DNA of 64,000 nt. It comes from Globisporangium splendens. Lineage: Eukaryota; Oomycota; Peronosporomycetes; Pythiales; Pythiaceae. Positions 33,313 through 42,118 of this stretch are shown piece by piece; the stretch's first letter is position 1, and each line of letters begins with the position of its first letter. The stretch spans positions 605,788 to 669,787 of the forward strand of contig VFIW01000017.1 in the NCBI GenBank assembly GCA_006386115.1. Reading direction: 5' to 3'. A program made the translations under genes and the position numbers. The notes beneath the pieces were generated by a model, which ran no database searches, was not told the origin of the DNA, and was given only the letters and a program-made list of their open reading frames with translations.

Positions 33313-36300
33313 TTTTTGTGCATGGTGTGGATGCGTCTTTCCCAATGCACCACGCAAGTCCAAGCCTTCCATGCACGACTCACACTCAAACGATGCCCAA
33401 GCCTGTCCGCCTTCTCATATTGCTTCCCAGCTCTTTGCCTTGATGCCAGCTTCCATCCGGCAAATGATGTTTGAACGAGCTTGAATTGTCGGACACGACA
33501 TGCAAGATTATTGCTTGCACGAGCGGCTTTGCGACAAATAACGAACTCCTTCCAAGCAACAATATGGCACTTCATTGCATTGTGCTTCCAGATTTCTTGT
33601 GCACTTGTGGTGGCGAGCGCTTGCTCATGGCGAAGCTTGAATCTTCCGACTGCTCTTTTGTACTGACGAATAATGCTGTACTGTTCCGATCGAAAGAGTA
33701 GTTCGTGCCGATGCTTGCATGCTGCCACATACGTGATCCAATGGAAAAAGACGAGCTTAACCAAGTTGCTCTTGAGTAGCTGACTTGTTATCAAGACGTT
33801 CGATTTCATTTTGATGACAAAAGATCTGTGAGACTGCCAGGTGAGCCACACCTTGCGTGACAGGGAACTCTTGTAATGCTCTCGTGCAACTTGGTGAAGA
33901 GTGGCCGTGTTCCGAAACCTTTTCCATACACCGAACGTATCGCTCAGCAACGACGCACCGTCACTTCGAAATACTGATTGCAGTGTTGTTTTCAGGTGCT
34001 TTCTTGATGAGCAAAAATTGATCCAAGCTGTGAAGAAGTTCCTCAGTCGCTTTCGCTGAGCATGCTCAATCGCAATATCACACCTCCGCTTCTCGATGTT
34101 TCTCGCTTGATGCCATGTTTTCCACATAGAGATCCCCCTTCTCAGCTGCTTCTGGCCAAAGCAGTGCACTGCAGCGTTAATCTTGGTTTTCAGTTTTGAT
34201 TTCGCAGCTTGCTCATGCTTCCACGATACCAGTGCCCTCACTAGGCGTCGGTGAAGTACCTGCACACGTGCTACGTTGTATTTTTCTCTCGTCACAGCTC
34301 GATGCAGCGCTTCATTGCGCCAGCGATAAAATGTCGAGTACAGCAAAAACTCGCGAAAAAATGCAACTGCATGACTTTTCTGTTTCCTGTGCTTCTTCAG
34401 ATGGTATGCAGTACATCTCCACTTGGTGAATGCGGCTTGAATTTCGTGTCGATTCCTGTGATCATATGCTAACTGCCGTTGTCGTCTAGCTCTCCTCAGG
34501 TACCACGTATATCGGTGCCATTGAGCAAAGCATTTACCGTACATGTTGACATTGAACTTCACAATGACAGGCTGCAGGCGCTGTCTTTTCATCTTGCGTT
34601 TCTCGTAGTAGACTAGCCACGGACAGAAGTACCGAAGAAGCAACTTTTCCATTCGAAATTGAATTGCGAGTTGCCTTCGACTCCTTGATTCACAGTTCAT
34701 GCGGACAAATTTGCGCCACATCAAGAATATCTGCCGAGATATTTGCGATTCACGGCGCTGCCGTCGAGTTGTCATGAAAGCCTTTTGACGGATGCGACTT
34801 CTAACCACGACGTACCAGGCATACAGCACCTTCTTCAAGAGTCCATGGAATCGATACGTCAGCGCCTTGTATTCTGCTTCTCGCTTCCATCGAAGCCTCG
34901 TAGTCGCGTCTTTCCAATACGCAACAGCCTTTAAACATTGTCGAGCGGAGTGAAACTGAAGCGAGAAATTTTGTTGCGCACGGCAATGATGATGCTCGTG
35001 ATAAAAACGCATCCAGGACCAGACTGCTTGGCATAGTTGCGCACCATGTCGTCTTCGCTGAAATCTCATCGTTTTCCCGTGCAGCGCCAGCTCCTTGAAT
35101 ACACGTTTCATGCGCTTCCGCAAAGCCTTCTTGATAAAGAGTCGTACAAGGCGGCGGTAACATCGCTTTCGCGAAGCTCCACTGCTCCAAGCAGTAAAGG
35201 CACTCTGAAGTCGATTTGACTCCAAACTGGCCTGGAAGCATACAGTCATCGAGCGTAAACGCGTTTGTGCTGCTGCATACGATCGCCACGCATTAAAGTG
35301 CGATACCAAGGAGAGTATTTGCTGCTTTCTTCGATGCGAAGAAATCCATACCTTCGCGCGATATGCGTTCATCCACATCGAAAAGCTTCTGCCAAGTAGT
35401 ACTTTGGCGTGGTCGAGCCTCAGAGAATCTTGCCTTCTGTGGATGCTTGCTGAGTCCATTGAGTGCTGGTGCCAAAACTCAAAACACTGACGTTCTATTC
35501 GACGATACCGTCTGTGCTTAAAATGGAACAACTGAGAGCTGAGCGCAGCATTCAGTTGCCAAACTCTGATCATCTTGTGCTGTAAAGATCTTCTCCACCT
35601 CACTTGCGCTGCATGGTTCTTCGTCTTCATGATGCCATTGGAGAGGCGATTTAATGCCAACCGTCGAGCAAACAACCGCTGTGCTCGTCGTTCAAAATGC
35701 AACTGGGCTGACTTTTCAACGCCTTTCTTATCCAGCTTCATCAAATGGTAGCTGTACCACTTCTGGAAGAAATAGTGTACGCACGCAGCTCCGCGAAATA
35801 AATCTGCTTGCAGTTTCTGCTGATAGCATTGCTGTTGGGTATCCACATAACGTCTCCACTTTCGAATCGCTGAACGAACTGCAATTTTTCGTGCCGCTTT
35901 CATGGATAGCAAATACGTTGGCGAAGAGAGAGCACAGTGCTTCCACGCTCTCAAGAATGAACGCCGTGTGCGCTCCTGCCAAAAGAACATAGCGGCTTGA
36001 TGCAAATCATTCTCTTCATGATTTCTTGCCGCAAAATCGTGTAACCTCTGAACTGCAAGGCGACATAGCCGTAAATATCGAGCTTTGCTGAATCTGGCGC
36101 ACCTTCGCTGCTTTTCCAGTTGAAGACGACAGTATCGGAACAACTCTCGACGCCGCACTGCCAATTTCTCGAGATACCGGCGCTTCACTTCAGCGCTGGT
36201 TCTGGAATACAGCTTCCAGGTCTTGAAGATTCCGCGTTTCAAGCGTTTGCTATTGATCCGGTCGGCTCGCATCAAGCTCCTTCGCTCATATTGGCAAAAC

Positions 36301-37175
36301 AGGAGCTGCTTTTTCCATGCCCGAAACGACGTCTTCATCACTCTCTTCTTTCTCGTATTCAATGTCTCCAGCAAAATCCTGGATCGCTTCTCTTGAAGGC
36401 TCACGACTGTTGTCTTCCACATTGTAAATGCACGATACAGTAAATACAGGTAGTCCCTGTAATCTCGTCGCTTGTCAATAGCCGAAATTATCGATAAAGA
36501 TGACTGCGGCTGGGAGTCTTGCTTGGCATTTTCCTTTTCGCTCACGTCATCTTGCTTCAGGTTTCGACATTTTCGCTTCAGAGAGGCCACCATTTCTTCG
36601 TGTTTGCTAAATGCACGTTCGAGTTGCACGCACTCTGGACTCCTGGCTTCAGCCACATTTCTTTCCGGAGCGAATGGACGATGATGCCGCCAGTCTGAGC
36701 GACTCGAGTAAAGTACTGATTTCCGATGGTTGTTCGGTTGCCACTTGAAGTCGTTAGTGAACGCGTTATGACGCAAGATACGCTCTCGATCTTGAAACTT
36801 GACTTGCCGCTGCTTAGCATTCTTCTGTAAGGAGAATACTACCCATTTCCAGGCTGAGAAATGGGTTTCGATCACTTTTCTCCGCCAATAAAAGAGTGCA
36901 ACGAGTAGTTGCTCCTCGTCCTCCTCCAATGTCGTGATGAATTCGTCTGTCGCAGTCTCCGAATTTGGTGAATTTGCCGGATAGCTCACCTTTTGCGTTG
37001 CTTTCATACACGCTGCAGTCAATTTGGAGATTTCGTGTAAGCTTACAATTGTCTGGGGAAAGAAAATGTTTAAACAACGTACGTGATTGGGTATATGCAC
37101 GCTCTCGTTGTCTCGGAGAACCCACGGTTCGTCCCCTATTCGATAACTCGAGTCCCCAGTGTCATGAAGATACAT
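33162..37175 (-). CDS. Sfi1-like centrin-binding repeat protein, main ORF
   Basis: 1337-codon frame built almost entirely of ~25-35-residue repeats with the pattern A-x-x-F/H-x-x-x-x-x-L-x-x-x-F-x-x-W, for example LRRGISMWKTW, LRNFFTAWINF and LARCFAQWHRY-like units. Sfi1 proteins form a long alpha-helix along which centrins bind at basal bodies and spindle poles; flagellated oomycete zoospores have these. The protein is very basic, as the family is. The first ~70 residues are not repeats. The start is uncertain: the first ATG is at 37175, but a better model may use an upstream exon (MARARVVPKYQL, about 37431-37225) spliced to 37052. The frame stops at 33162, yet repeats continue in another frame from about 33312, so the C-terminal ~20 residues here are probably out of frame. 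Confidence 0.85.
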   Translation of the reverse strand: MYLHDTGDSSYRIGDEPWVLRDNESVHIPNHVRCLNIFFPQTIVSLHEISKLTAACMKATQKVSYPANSPNSETATDEFITTLEEDEEQLLVALFYWRRKVIETHFSAWKWVVFSLQKNAKQRQVKFQDRERILRHNAFTNDFKWQPNNHRKSVLYSSRSDWRHHRPFAPERNVAEARSPECVQLERAFSKHEEMVASLKRKCRNLKQDDVSEKENAKQDSQPQSSLSIISAIDKRRDYRDYLYLLYRAFTMWKTTVVSLQEKRSRILLETLNTRKKRVMKTSFRAWKKQLLFCQYERRSLMRADRINSKRLKRGIFKTWKLYSRTSAEVKRRYLEKLAVRRRELFRYCRLQLEKQRRCARFSKARYLRLCRLAVQRLHDFAARNHEENDLHQAAMFFWQERTRRSFLRAWKHCALSSPTYLLSMKAARKIAVRSAIRKWRRYVDTQQQCYQQKLQADLFRGAACVHYFFQKWYSYHLMKLDKKGVEKSAQLHFERRAQRLFARRLALNRLSNGIMKTKNHAAQVRWRRSLQHKMIRVWQLNAALSSQLFHFKHRRYRRIERQCFEFWHQHSMDSASIHRRQDSLRLDHAKVLLGRSFSMWMNAYRAKVWISSHRRKQQILSLVSHFNAWRSYAAAQTRLRSMTVCFQASLESNRLQSAFTAWSSGASRKRCYRRLVRLFIKKALRKRMKRVFKELALHGKTMRFQRRRHGAQLCQAVWSWMRFYHEHHHCRAQQNFSLQFHSARQCLKAVAYWKDATTRLRWKREAEYKALTYRFHGLLKKVLYAWYVVVRSRIRQKAFMTTRRQRRESQISRQIFLMWRKFVRMNCESRSRRQLAIQFRMEKLLLRYFCPWLVYYEKRKMKRQRLQPVIVKFNVNMYGKCFAQWHRYTWYLRRARRQRQLAYDHRNRHEIQAAFTKWRCTAYHLKKHRKQKSHAVAFFREFLLYSTFYRWRNEALHRAVTREKYNVARVQVLHRRLVRALVSWKHEQAAKSKLKTKINAAVHCFGQKQLRRGISMWKTWHQARNIEKRRCDIAIEHAQRKRLRNFFTAWINFCSSRKHLKTTLQSVFRSDGASLLSDTFGVWKRFRNTATLHQVAREHYKSSLSRKVWLTWQSHRSFVIKMKSNVLITSQLLKSNLVKLVFFHWITYVAACKHRHELLFRSEQYSIIRQYKRAVGRFKLRHEQALATTSAQEIWKHNAMKCHIVAWKEFVICRKAARASNNLACRVRQFKLVQTSFAGWKLASRQRAGKQYEKADRLGHRLSVSRAWKAWTCVVHWERRIHTMHKNGLNISPRSHSGNGQHLCSMNEWRRRSVRVLQGMPKINLRDCRGLVGENL

Positions 37176-37577
37176 CGCAATTCATCAACTCGATTCAGTG
37201 GAGCGCACATAGACAAAAACGAACCCATTTTCGTCGACAGTCCGATGTACGGATGCTGCTCGCAGTGTCGACCCCGTCGTTGTCAAGCATCACATTCATG
37301 TCTGATGAGCGTGGAGACGACGACAACTCGGACATGGCGCCATCGATCACTTCACTCCATGCCGGTAAGCTGTTATGCGTCGATGCAAAATCTGGTAGCT
37401 GGTACTTCGGTACGACACGAGCTCGAGCCATGAGTCGATGCTTTGTTCGGTCTTGGCCGCGTCTTAGACGAGCTCGCCTGGCATCCTTCCTGTACGAGAC
37501 GCTCGGCTGTCTTGGTTTCTGGATCGGAACCTGCAGTCACAGCGCGACGAGTCGAAAAAATCCGAAGATATAGACCA
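37176..37577. other. Region upstream of the Sfi1-like ORF
   Basis: May contain the true first exon of the Sfi1-like gene (minus strand, about 37431-37225, MARARVVPKYQL to DCRRKW) followed by an intron ending CCCCAG at 37053. The remainder is 3' flank of the ankyrin gene. Confidence 0.4.
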
Positions 37578-39212
37578 TCACTCCATCTCGCATGCGGTCT
37601 CAGCAACTGACAGCTTCGTTACCTTTGAGATGGCACAGTACTCGACAATTGCATGCCCAACCGCTGAGTCAACCTGACTGAGAAATGATTCCCTATTGCT
37701 TCGTGGAGCTATTGCTTGATTAAACTTGTTCAGATACCGATAGCAATCCCAGCCTTTGAAGTCTCGCGTCAGCAGACTGCAACCAGCGGCAATGAGAAGC
37801 TCTAGTATATCTATGTCTCCTCGGAAAGACGCAGCTATCAAGGCATTGACACCATTTCGGTTTTGATGAGCTGGCACGGCTTTTTTCTCCAAGCAGAGCA
37901 TGATATCTTTGCAAGATCCCACCTCACAGACAACCAAAAATGGCGTATTCCCGCAAGCATCCTCGTAGTTTGGACTAAATGAAGGGTCTTCAAGCAGCTG
38001 AAGCAGTCTTCCAATGTCACGATTTCGCATGGCAGTTTCCAGCAGCTTAGTGTGTCTTTGGTAAGCTAAGTGCGCAGCCGCAGAGGCGACCTTGACTGCA
38101 CTATCATCTTCCTCGTCTTCCATAATTTGTGCGAGAAGACTCGAGCTTGAGATCGAGCTGTCTACTAACGACACCATGTGCGTAAACTTGAGTTTAGCTG
38201 CCCAGTTTGATGCTGACATACCATTTTGGTCTTGCGCAAGTTTATTTGCCTGAAACGCTAAGAGAATTTTCACAGCCCCAAATTGATTCGAAATGACTGC
38301 TTGAGCCACAGCAGACCTTCCATTGATCGCTGTCGCGTTGACATCAGCGCCATCCCGACACAGCATTTTCAAAACATCGAGACGGTCCTTGTCTGCTGCC
38401 AAGTGGATCGCCCGGACTCCTTGTCGTGTCACATAGTTCAAGTCCACGTGAAACTCCATTAGAATACTCAAAGCAACAGCGTCATCGGTCATGACGGACG
38501 CCAACAACGGCGTCATACCCCATGAGGTTTCGAAGTTTGGCTCTGCTCCCATTTCAAGCAATCGACGCAAAATGCTCCATTTCTTGCAAAAGATCGCGGC
38601 AAGCACTGGTGTAAAACCGTTTTTGCTGTCGTGGCTGAGCAGCACAGCGGCACGGTTGTCACACGTATGCGATTCTGGGTCAAACAAAGACAGCAAGCGG
38701 TCGCACTCCAGCTTGTACACGACACGCTCGACTTTCTTCTGCAACGATGACGTGAACAACTCGCCCATGACCTTTTCCAACATCTCTTTTTGCTGTGGCA
38801 GCGCGTCCAATCGCTGCTTTGCCATCGCGGCACGCTGCAGCGCGCTCTCCTTCTCTACGATTCGGGCTTCGAGCTCTTGCAATCGTTCCAAACCGGAGAT
38901 ACCAGGCGTCGCCACTGGCAAGCCCAGCTCCTGCGCGCGCCTCCGCACAACTGAAACTTGTTGGAGCATCTTCATATCTTGTTCGCGCTTCAACTCCAGC
39001 AGCTTCCGCTCGGCCCCTTCCTTGTAGAGCTGCTCCATGGCGCGCGAGAGCAGCTCTTCGCGCTGCATTTCAGCGCATCGCTGCGCGCGTTTGCGCTGCT
39101 GGCGTTCGCGCTCCTCTTGCTGCTTCTGCTGTCGCTTGAGCTCGCGCTGCTGCCGGCGAAGCTTCGCCTTCTTCTTCCGCTCCAGCCGCGCGTCCAGCGC
39201 CAGCCACTCCAT
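37578..39212 (-). CDS. Coiled-coil and ankyrin-repeat protein
   Basis: 544 aa, one exon. The N-terminal ~130 residues are a highly charged coiled coil rich in Lys, Arg, Gln and Glu (KAKLRRQQRELKRQQKQ, then LERLQELEARIVEKE). Ankyrin repeats follow in two blocks: about residues 195-345 (GFTPVLAAIF, GMTPLLASVM, GVRAIHLAADKDRLDVLKML, GRSAVAQAVI) and about 405-500 (GNTPFLVVCE, GVNALIAASF, DILELLIAAGCSLLTRD). Ankyrin blocks mediate protein binding; no catalytic domain or signal peptide is present, so it is probably a cytosolic or cytoskeletal adaptor. Start chosen at the first ATG (MEWLALDARL); the frame is open six codons further without an ATG. It is transcribed away from the homeodomain gene. 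Confidence 0.85.
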   Translation of the reverse strand: MEWLALDARLERKKKAKLRRQQRELKRQQKQQEERERQQRKRAQRCAEMQREELLSRAMEQLYKEGAERKLLELKREQDMKMLQQVSVVRRRAQELGLPVATPGISGLERLQELEARIVEKESALQRAAMAKQRLDALPQQKEMLEKVMGELFTSSLQKKVERVVYKLECDRLLSLFDPESHTCDNRAAVLLSHDSKNGFTPVLAAIFCKKWSILRRLLEMGAEPNFETSWGMTPLLASVMTDDAVALSILMEFHVDLNYVTRQGVRAIHLAADKDRLDVLKMLCRDGADVNATAINGRSAVAQAVISNQFGAVKILLAFQANKLAQDQNGMSASNWAAKLKFTHMVSLVDSSISSSSLLAQIMEDEEDDSAVKVASAAAHLAYQRHTKLLETAMRNRDIGRLLQLLEDPSFSPNYEDACGNTPFLVVCEVGSCKDIMLCLEKKAVPAHQNRNGVNALIAASFRGDIDILELLIAAGCSLLTRDFKGWDCYRYLNKFNQAIAPRSNRESFLSQVDSAVGHAIVEYCAISKVTKLSVAETACEME

Positions 39213-39699
39213 GTTGCCTTTTGCCACCAATTCCGCAACTTCCCTTCAAGTTGAAGCGTTTCCCTTTTCCATTTTGAGTGCGGGCTTGTATTCGAGTGGA
39301 AACAGCGCAATGTTGCGCGAATGTATGCTTCTGACTCGCATCTGCGTCAAAAAACTGGTCAATTGCTTCAGGCAGTTGTTAATTACGCGCCGCCGTGTTG
39401 ACGCGCGCGCTCCTTTCTCTCGAGTCGCAACACTTCAGCGGGACAGTTGGGGAATTCTCTCGCGCGTACGCCTGTTCGCTGCGCATGATGCAAAAGAGAA
39501 TGAAACCAAAATCCATGCAGCCTGTTCTCGTTCGTGAAAATGGGTTGGTTCTTGGCCAAAAGTGCACCTCGTCGCAGGTTTGCATTTTCAGCCAATCATA
39601 ACTCGTGAAGATCTGATTGCCACTCTTCACCAGAAAGAACACGACCTTTCCTTTTTGAAGTGTGCTGGTTAGGTTGGGACCACCGAGTCAGAGTTGAAA
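39213..39699. promoter_or_regulatory. Shared upstream region of ankyrin and homeodomain genes
   Basis: 487 bases between two divergently transcribed genes, so it must hold both promoters. No strong match to the oomycete core promoter was found; CCACTCTTCACC near 39620 is a weak initiator-like site for the plus-strand gene. Confidence 0.45.
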
Positions 39700-40629
39700 A
39701 TGACGCTTCCGAATCGGCCAGGGTATCGCATGCAGTTCGTCCAGCCCACGCAGCGAGACCAATTGGGCAGCATTCACACTCCAATAGACACGACGCACAT
39801 GCTCACGCTTGCCGGCGCAGGCACAGGCGCCAGGATCAAGCAAGAAGAAGAAGTGGACGACGACCCGATGGACGCGGTGAAGATCGAGCGCGAAGCCCAT
39901 CACGAGCTTCTCCCGTTGATCCAGAAGATGAAGCACATGATCGCGCATCCCGACAAGCTGTTTGCTGCATTGACGCTGGCCGATACCGAAGACGTCGTCT
40001 CGCTTCCGGAGCAGCATCAGCTGACGCTGAAGAAGAAGACGATCGCCTACCAACGTTCAGAGCTGTGCGATCTCGCAGCGACGTGGCACCGATTTGTCGA
40101 CGCCGTGGGAAGTCCCAGCAGCAAGAACGCGTACCTGAAGCGCGTCGACCACATGATGATGAAACTCGCGTTGTACCATATGCGTCTGTGGAATTACATT
40201 TGCGCGATCTGTATCGATACGGTGCTGAGCATGGACGCAGCGGTCGCTGAGTCGCAGAAACACTGGTTCACTGCGCCGTCGCTGGAAAGGCGTCGTCCTG
40301 CTGCCTCGATCTCACCCATGTTTGAATCGAAAAGCTCGGACGCGCTCTCGCATGGCATGATACGAACGTCGAACAGCAATCTGGCCAAGCGCTCGCGGCT
40401 GACTCGGCACTCGAATGAGTTCATGATTGGATGGTTCATTGCCCATAAAGCAAACCCATACCCGTCGGCGGAAGAACGCACGCAGATCGCGAGCAAGACT
40501 GGCCTCACTGAGCAGCAAGTTCGCAACTGGTTCGCCAATATGCGCAAGCGCCATTGGAAGCCCAACCGCTTGGACACGAAGAAACCGCGCTGCCTCTTGG
40601 ACGTTGTCCTGCGCAAGCATGAGGTGTGA
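39700..40629 (+). CDS. TALE-class homeodomain transcription factor
   Basis: 309 aa, one exon. The homeodomain lies at about residues 230-290, close to the C-terminus. It has the three-residue loop extension of the TALE class (AHKANPYPSAEER) and a recognition helix TEQQVRNWFANMRKRHW with the invariant W, F, N and R. The Ile/Asn-type residue pattern agrees with KNOX/MEIS/PBC-type proteins; no KNOX or MEIS domain is obvious in the N-terminal part, which includes an acidic stretch (KQEEEVDDDP) and a helical region (about 130-180). It should bind DNA in the nucleus, perhaps as a heterodimer with another TALE protein; the targets are unknown. Start taken at the first ATG (MTLPNRPGYRMQF); the codon before is AAA after TTG, not a start. 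Confidence 0.9.
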   Translation: MTLPNRPGYRMQFVQPTQRDQLGSIHTPIDTTHMLTLAGAGTGARIKQEEEVDDDPMDAVKIEREAHHELLPLIQKMKHMIAHPDKLFAALTLADTEDVVSLPEQHQLTLKKKTIAYQRSELCDLAATWHRFVDAVGSPSSKNAYLKRVDHMMMKLALYHMRLWNYICAICIDTVLSMDAAVAESQKHWFTAPSLERRRPAASISPMFESKSSDALSHGMIRTSNSNLAKRSRLTRHSNEFMIGWFIAHKANPYPSAEERTQIASKTGLTEQQVRNWFANMRKRHWKPNRLDTKKPRCLLDVVLRKHEV

Positions 40630-41092
40630 GTAAAAGAAAAGACCACCATCAGCATGCAGATTGGTTGCTTTGTATCGCCCGCAAATCTTGATCCATGTGA
40701 GTTGTAAACCGTAAAGAAATGCGCCAAGTTGATGTGTCGAGTCGCAACACTTGAAAAGAAAATGGAAGATATTGCTGCTGAGAAACCTTGAAATGCCGAT
40801 GGCAAAAAGAGTATGCTTTCATTCACCTGCACCTAATGCACTGTTTGGCAAAGAGACAGCAGTATGAATCACACAGCAAAACACATTGTACCGTACCGCT
40901 TGTGGCAAGTTGGTTCTCGGACATGCCAACAGCAACAACTGTGGAGGCGAAGCAAATGTGTTCAAATGTTGGCTTTTTCTTGTTTGTTTGTTTTTTTTCT
41001 CTCGATTTATACCTTCTTCACTCCAATCGCTTCGTAGCCTTACTCGTATATACGGGGCGCCGTCTCTGGCTTCTAACGAACGCGCAGCACAT
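40630..41092. other. Convergent 3' spacer
   Basis: Between the 3' ends of the homeodomain gene and the small mitochondrial gene. It contains a T9 run near 40990. No gene is seen. Confidence 0.5.
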
Positions 41093-41653
41093 TTAATCCT
41101 CCGCGAGGGTCGGGCGCTCACCGATTTCGTTCTTCACGTACTTGTACTTGCCATCGCCACGGAAGTTGCCGCCAGACTTGGCAGCAGGGGCGACGGCGAC
41201 TGGAGCGGCAGGCTTCAAGCCGAGGGTCTCCTGCTTGAAGTTCTCAGTCAAACCAGGCCAGATCATCCAGCCGGCCAACACGGCACCTGGACCAGCCCAT
41301 GGAGCTGCTCGCACGAATGGAACACAAACGAAACAAAAACGTCAATATCGAACTGTAACAGCGACTTGACGGCCATATACCACGAAACGAAGCAACAGTC
41401 GTGTGTGAAGACGCCGCTACGCGCTCAAAGCTGGCCCCTTTCCCTCATTGACTGCGAGGGGGGAACAGGGAAAAGCGGTCACGCGCAAGCGTGTTCATTC
41501 GTTGAGGGTCACAGCTTCGCGTCGCCACCACACTCCTACCGGTTTCACTGGTGCATTAGTATCGACATGTTGGGCGGACTTACCGTAGGTGATGCCTTCC
41601 TTGGCCACGTACACGGCCTGGCTCGACAACTTCTGGAGGGTTCTGGCGACCAT
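41093..41653 (-). CDS. Small predicted mitochondrial membrane protein
   Basis: Two exons, 41653-41584 and 41304-41093, with a 279-bp intron (donor GTAAGT, acceptor GCAG); 93 aa. The N-terminus (MVARTLQKLSSQAVYVAKEG) is basic, hydroxylated and lacks acidic residues until Glu, like a mitochondrial presequence. One hydrophobic stretch (GPGAVLAGWMIWPGL, about 26-40) follows, then an Ala/Pro linker and a charged C-terminus (YKYVKNEIGERPTLAED). The shape fits a small accessory subunit of a respiratory complex or ATP synthase, but I do not recognise the family. The intron is long compared with others in the window. It shares an upstream region with the large secreted protein gene. Confidence 0.7.
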
Positions 41654-41796
41654 TGCTTTTGTCTGTGCTGCTTGCTGAGCGTCTCGGTTTGTGCGCTTCT
41701 CTCTCACACACACACACGCACACACTCAGGCGACGCGGGGGGCTCCTTTTTGTGGTCCGTCGTTTTCCGCGAGTGGTGTGCCAAATAGTAAAAATA

Positions 41797-41858
41797 TCGG
41801 TATCTCGCAAATACCGGTACCAAGAACGTCGGTATCTGAAACTTCTAATTACCGGTAC
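41797..41858 (+). promoter_or_regulatory. Duplicated TCGGTATCT...TACCGGTAC element
   Basis: TCGGTATCT occurs at 41797 and 41829, and the palindrome TACCGGTAC at 41812 and 41850, in alternating order. This makes two tandem units of about 24-30 bases. The position between divergent genes suggests a protein-binding site, but no known factor is recognised. Confidence 0.45.
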
Positions 41859-41978
41859 ACACCGATGCTCAGAAACGGTGCTGCACCGCCATGTAAATAA
41901 ACACTTTGTGCTGTTTAAATCATTTTGAAAGGGAGCTCCAGAGTGATGGTCGGTTCAACCAGCAGTGCCGACTTGCCC

Positions 41979-41997
41979 CATCACTTTCCCATTTCTG
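41979..41997 (+). promoter_or_regulatory. Oomycete-type core promoter
   Basis: TCACTTTCCCATTTC at its core; 14 of 19 positions fit the oomycete initiator/FPR consensus GCTCATTYYNCAWTTTNYY. It lies ~125 bases upstream of the ATG at 42119 and predicts transcription starting near 41983. Confidence 0.5.
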
Positions 41998-42118
41998 CAT
42001 TTGCCGCTGCGTGCAAACAACTGACAGACAGGCAACGCTTCAGAAGACGACAGATCTTTCAACAATGCGGAATTGAGAGCGCGACCTCCGAGTGCGCGCA
42101 CGCTTGACTCACGACACA

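Larger units (their letters stand above)
41654..42118. promoter_or_regulatory. Divergent promoter region
   Basis: 465 bases between the mitochondrial-protein gene (minus) and the large secreted protein gene (plus). It contains a CA repeat (about 41707-41725), the duplicated CGGTA element (41797-41858) and a core-promoter match for the plus-strand gene (41979-41997). Confidence 0.55.
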
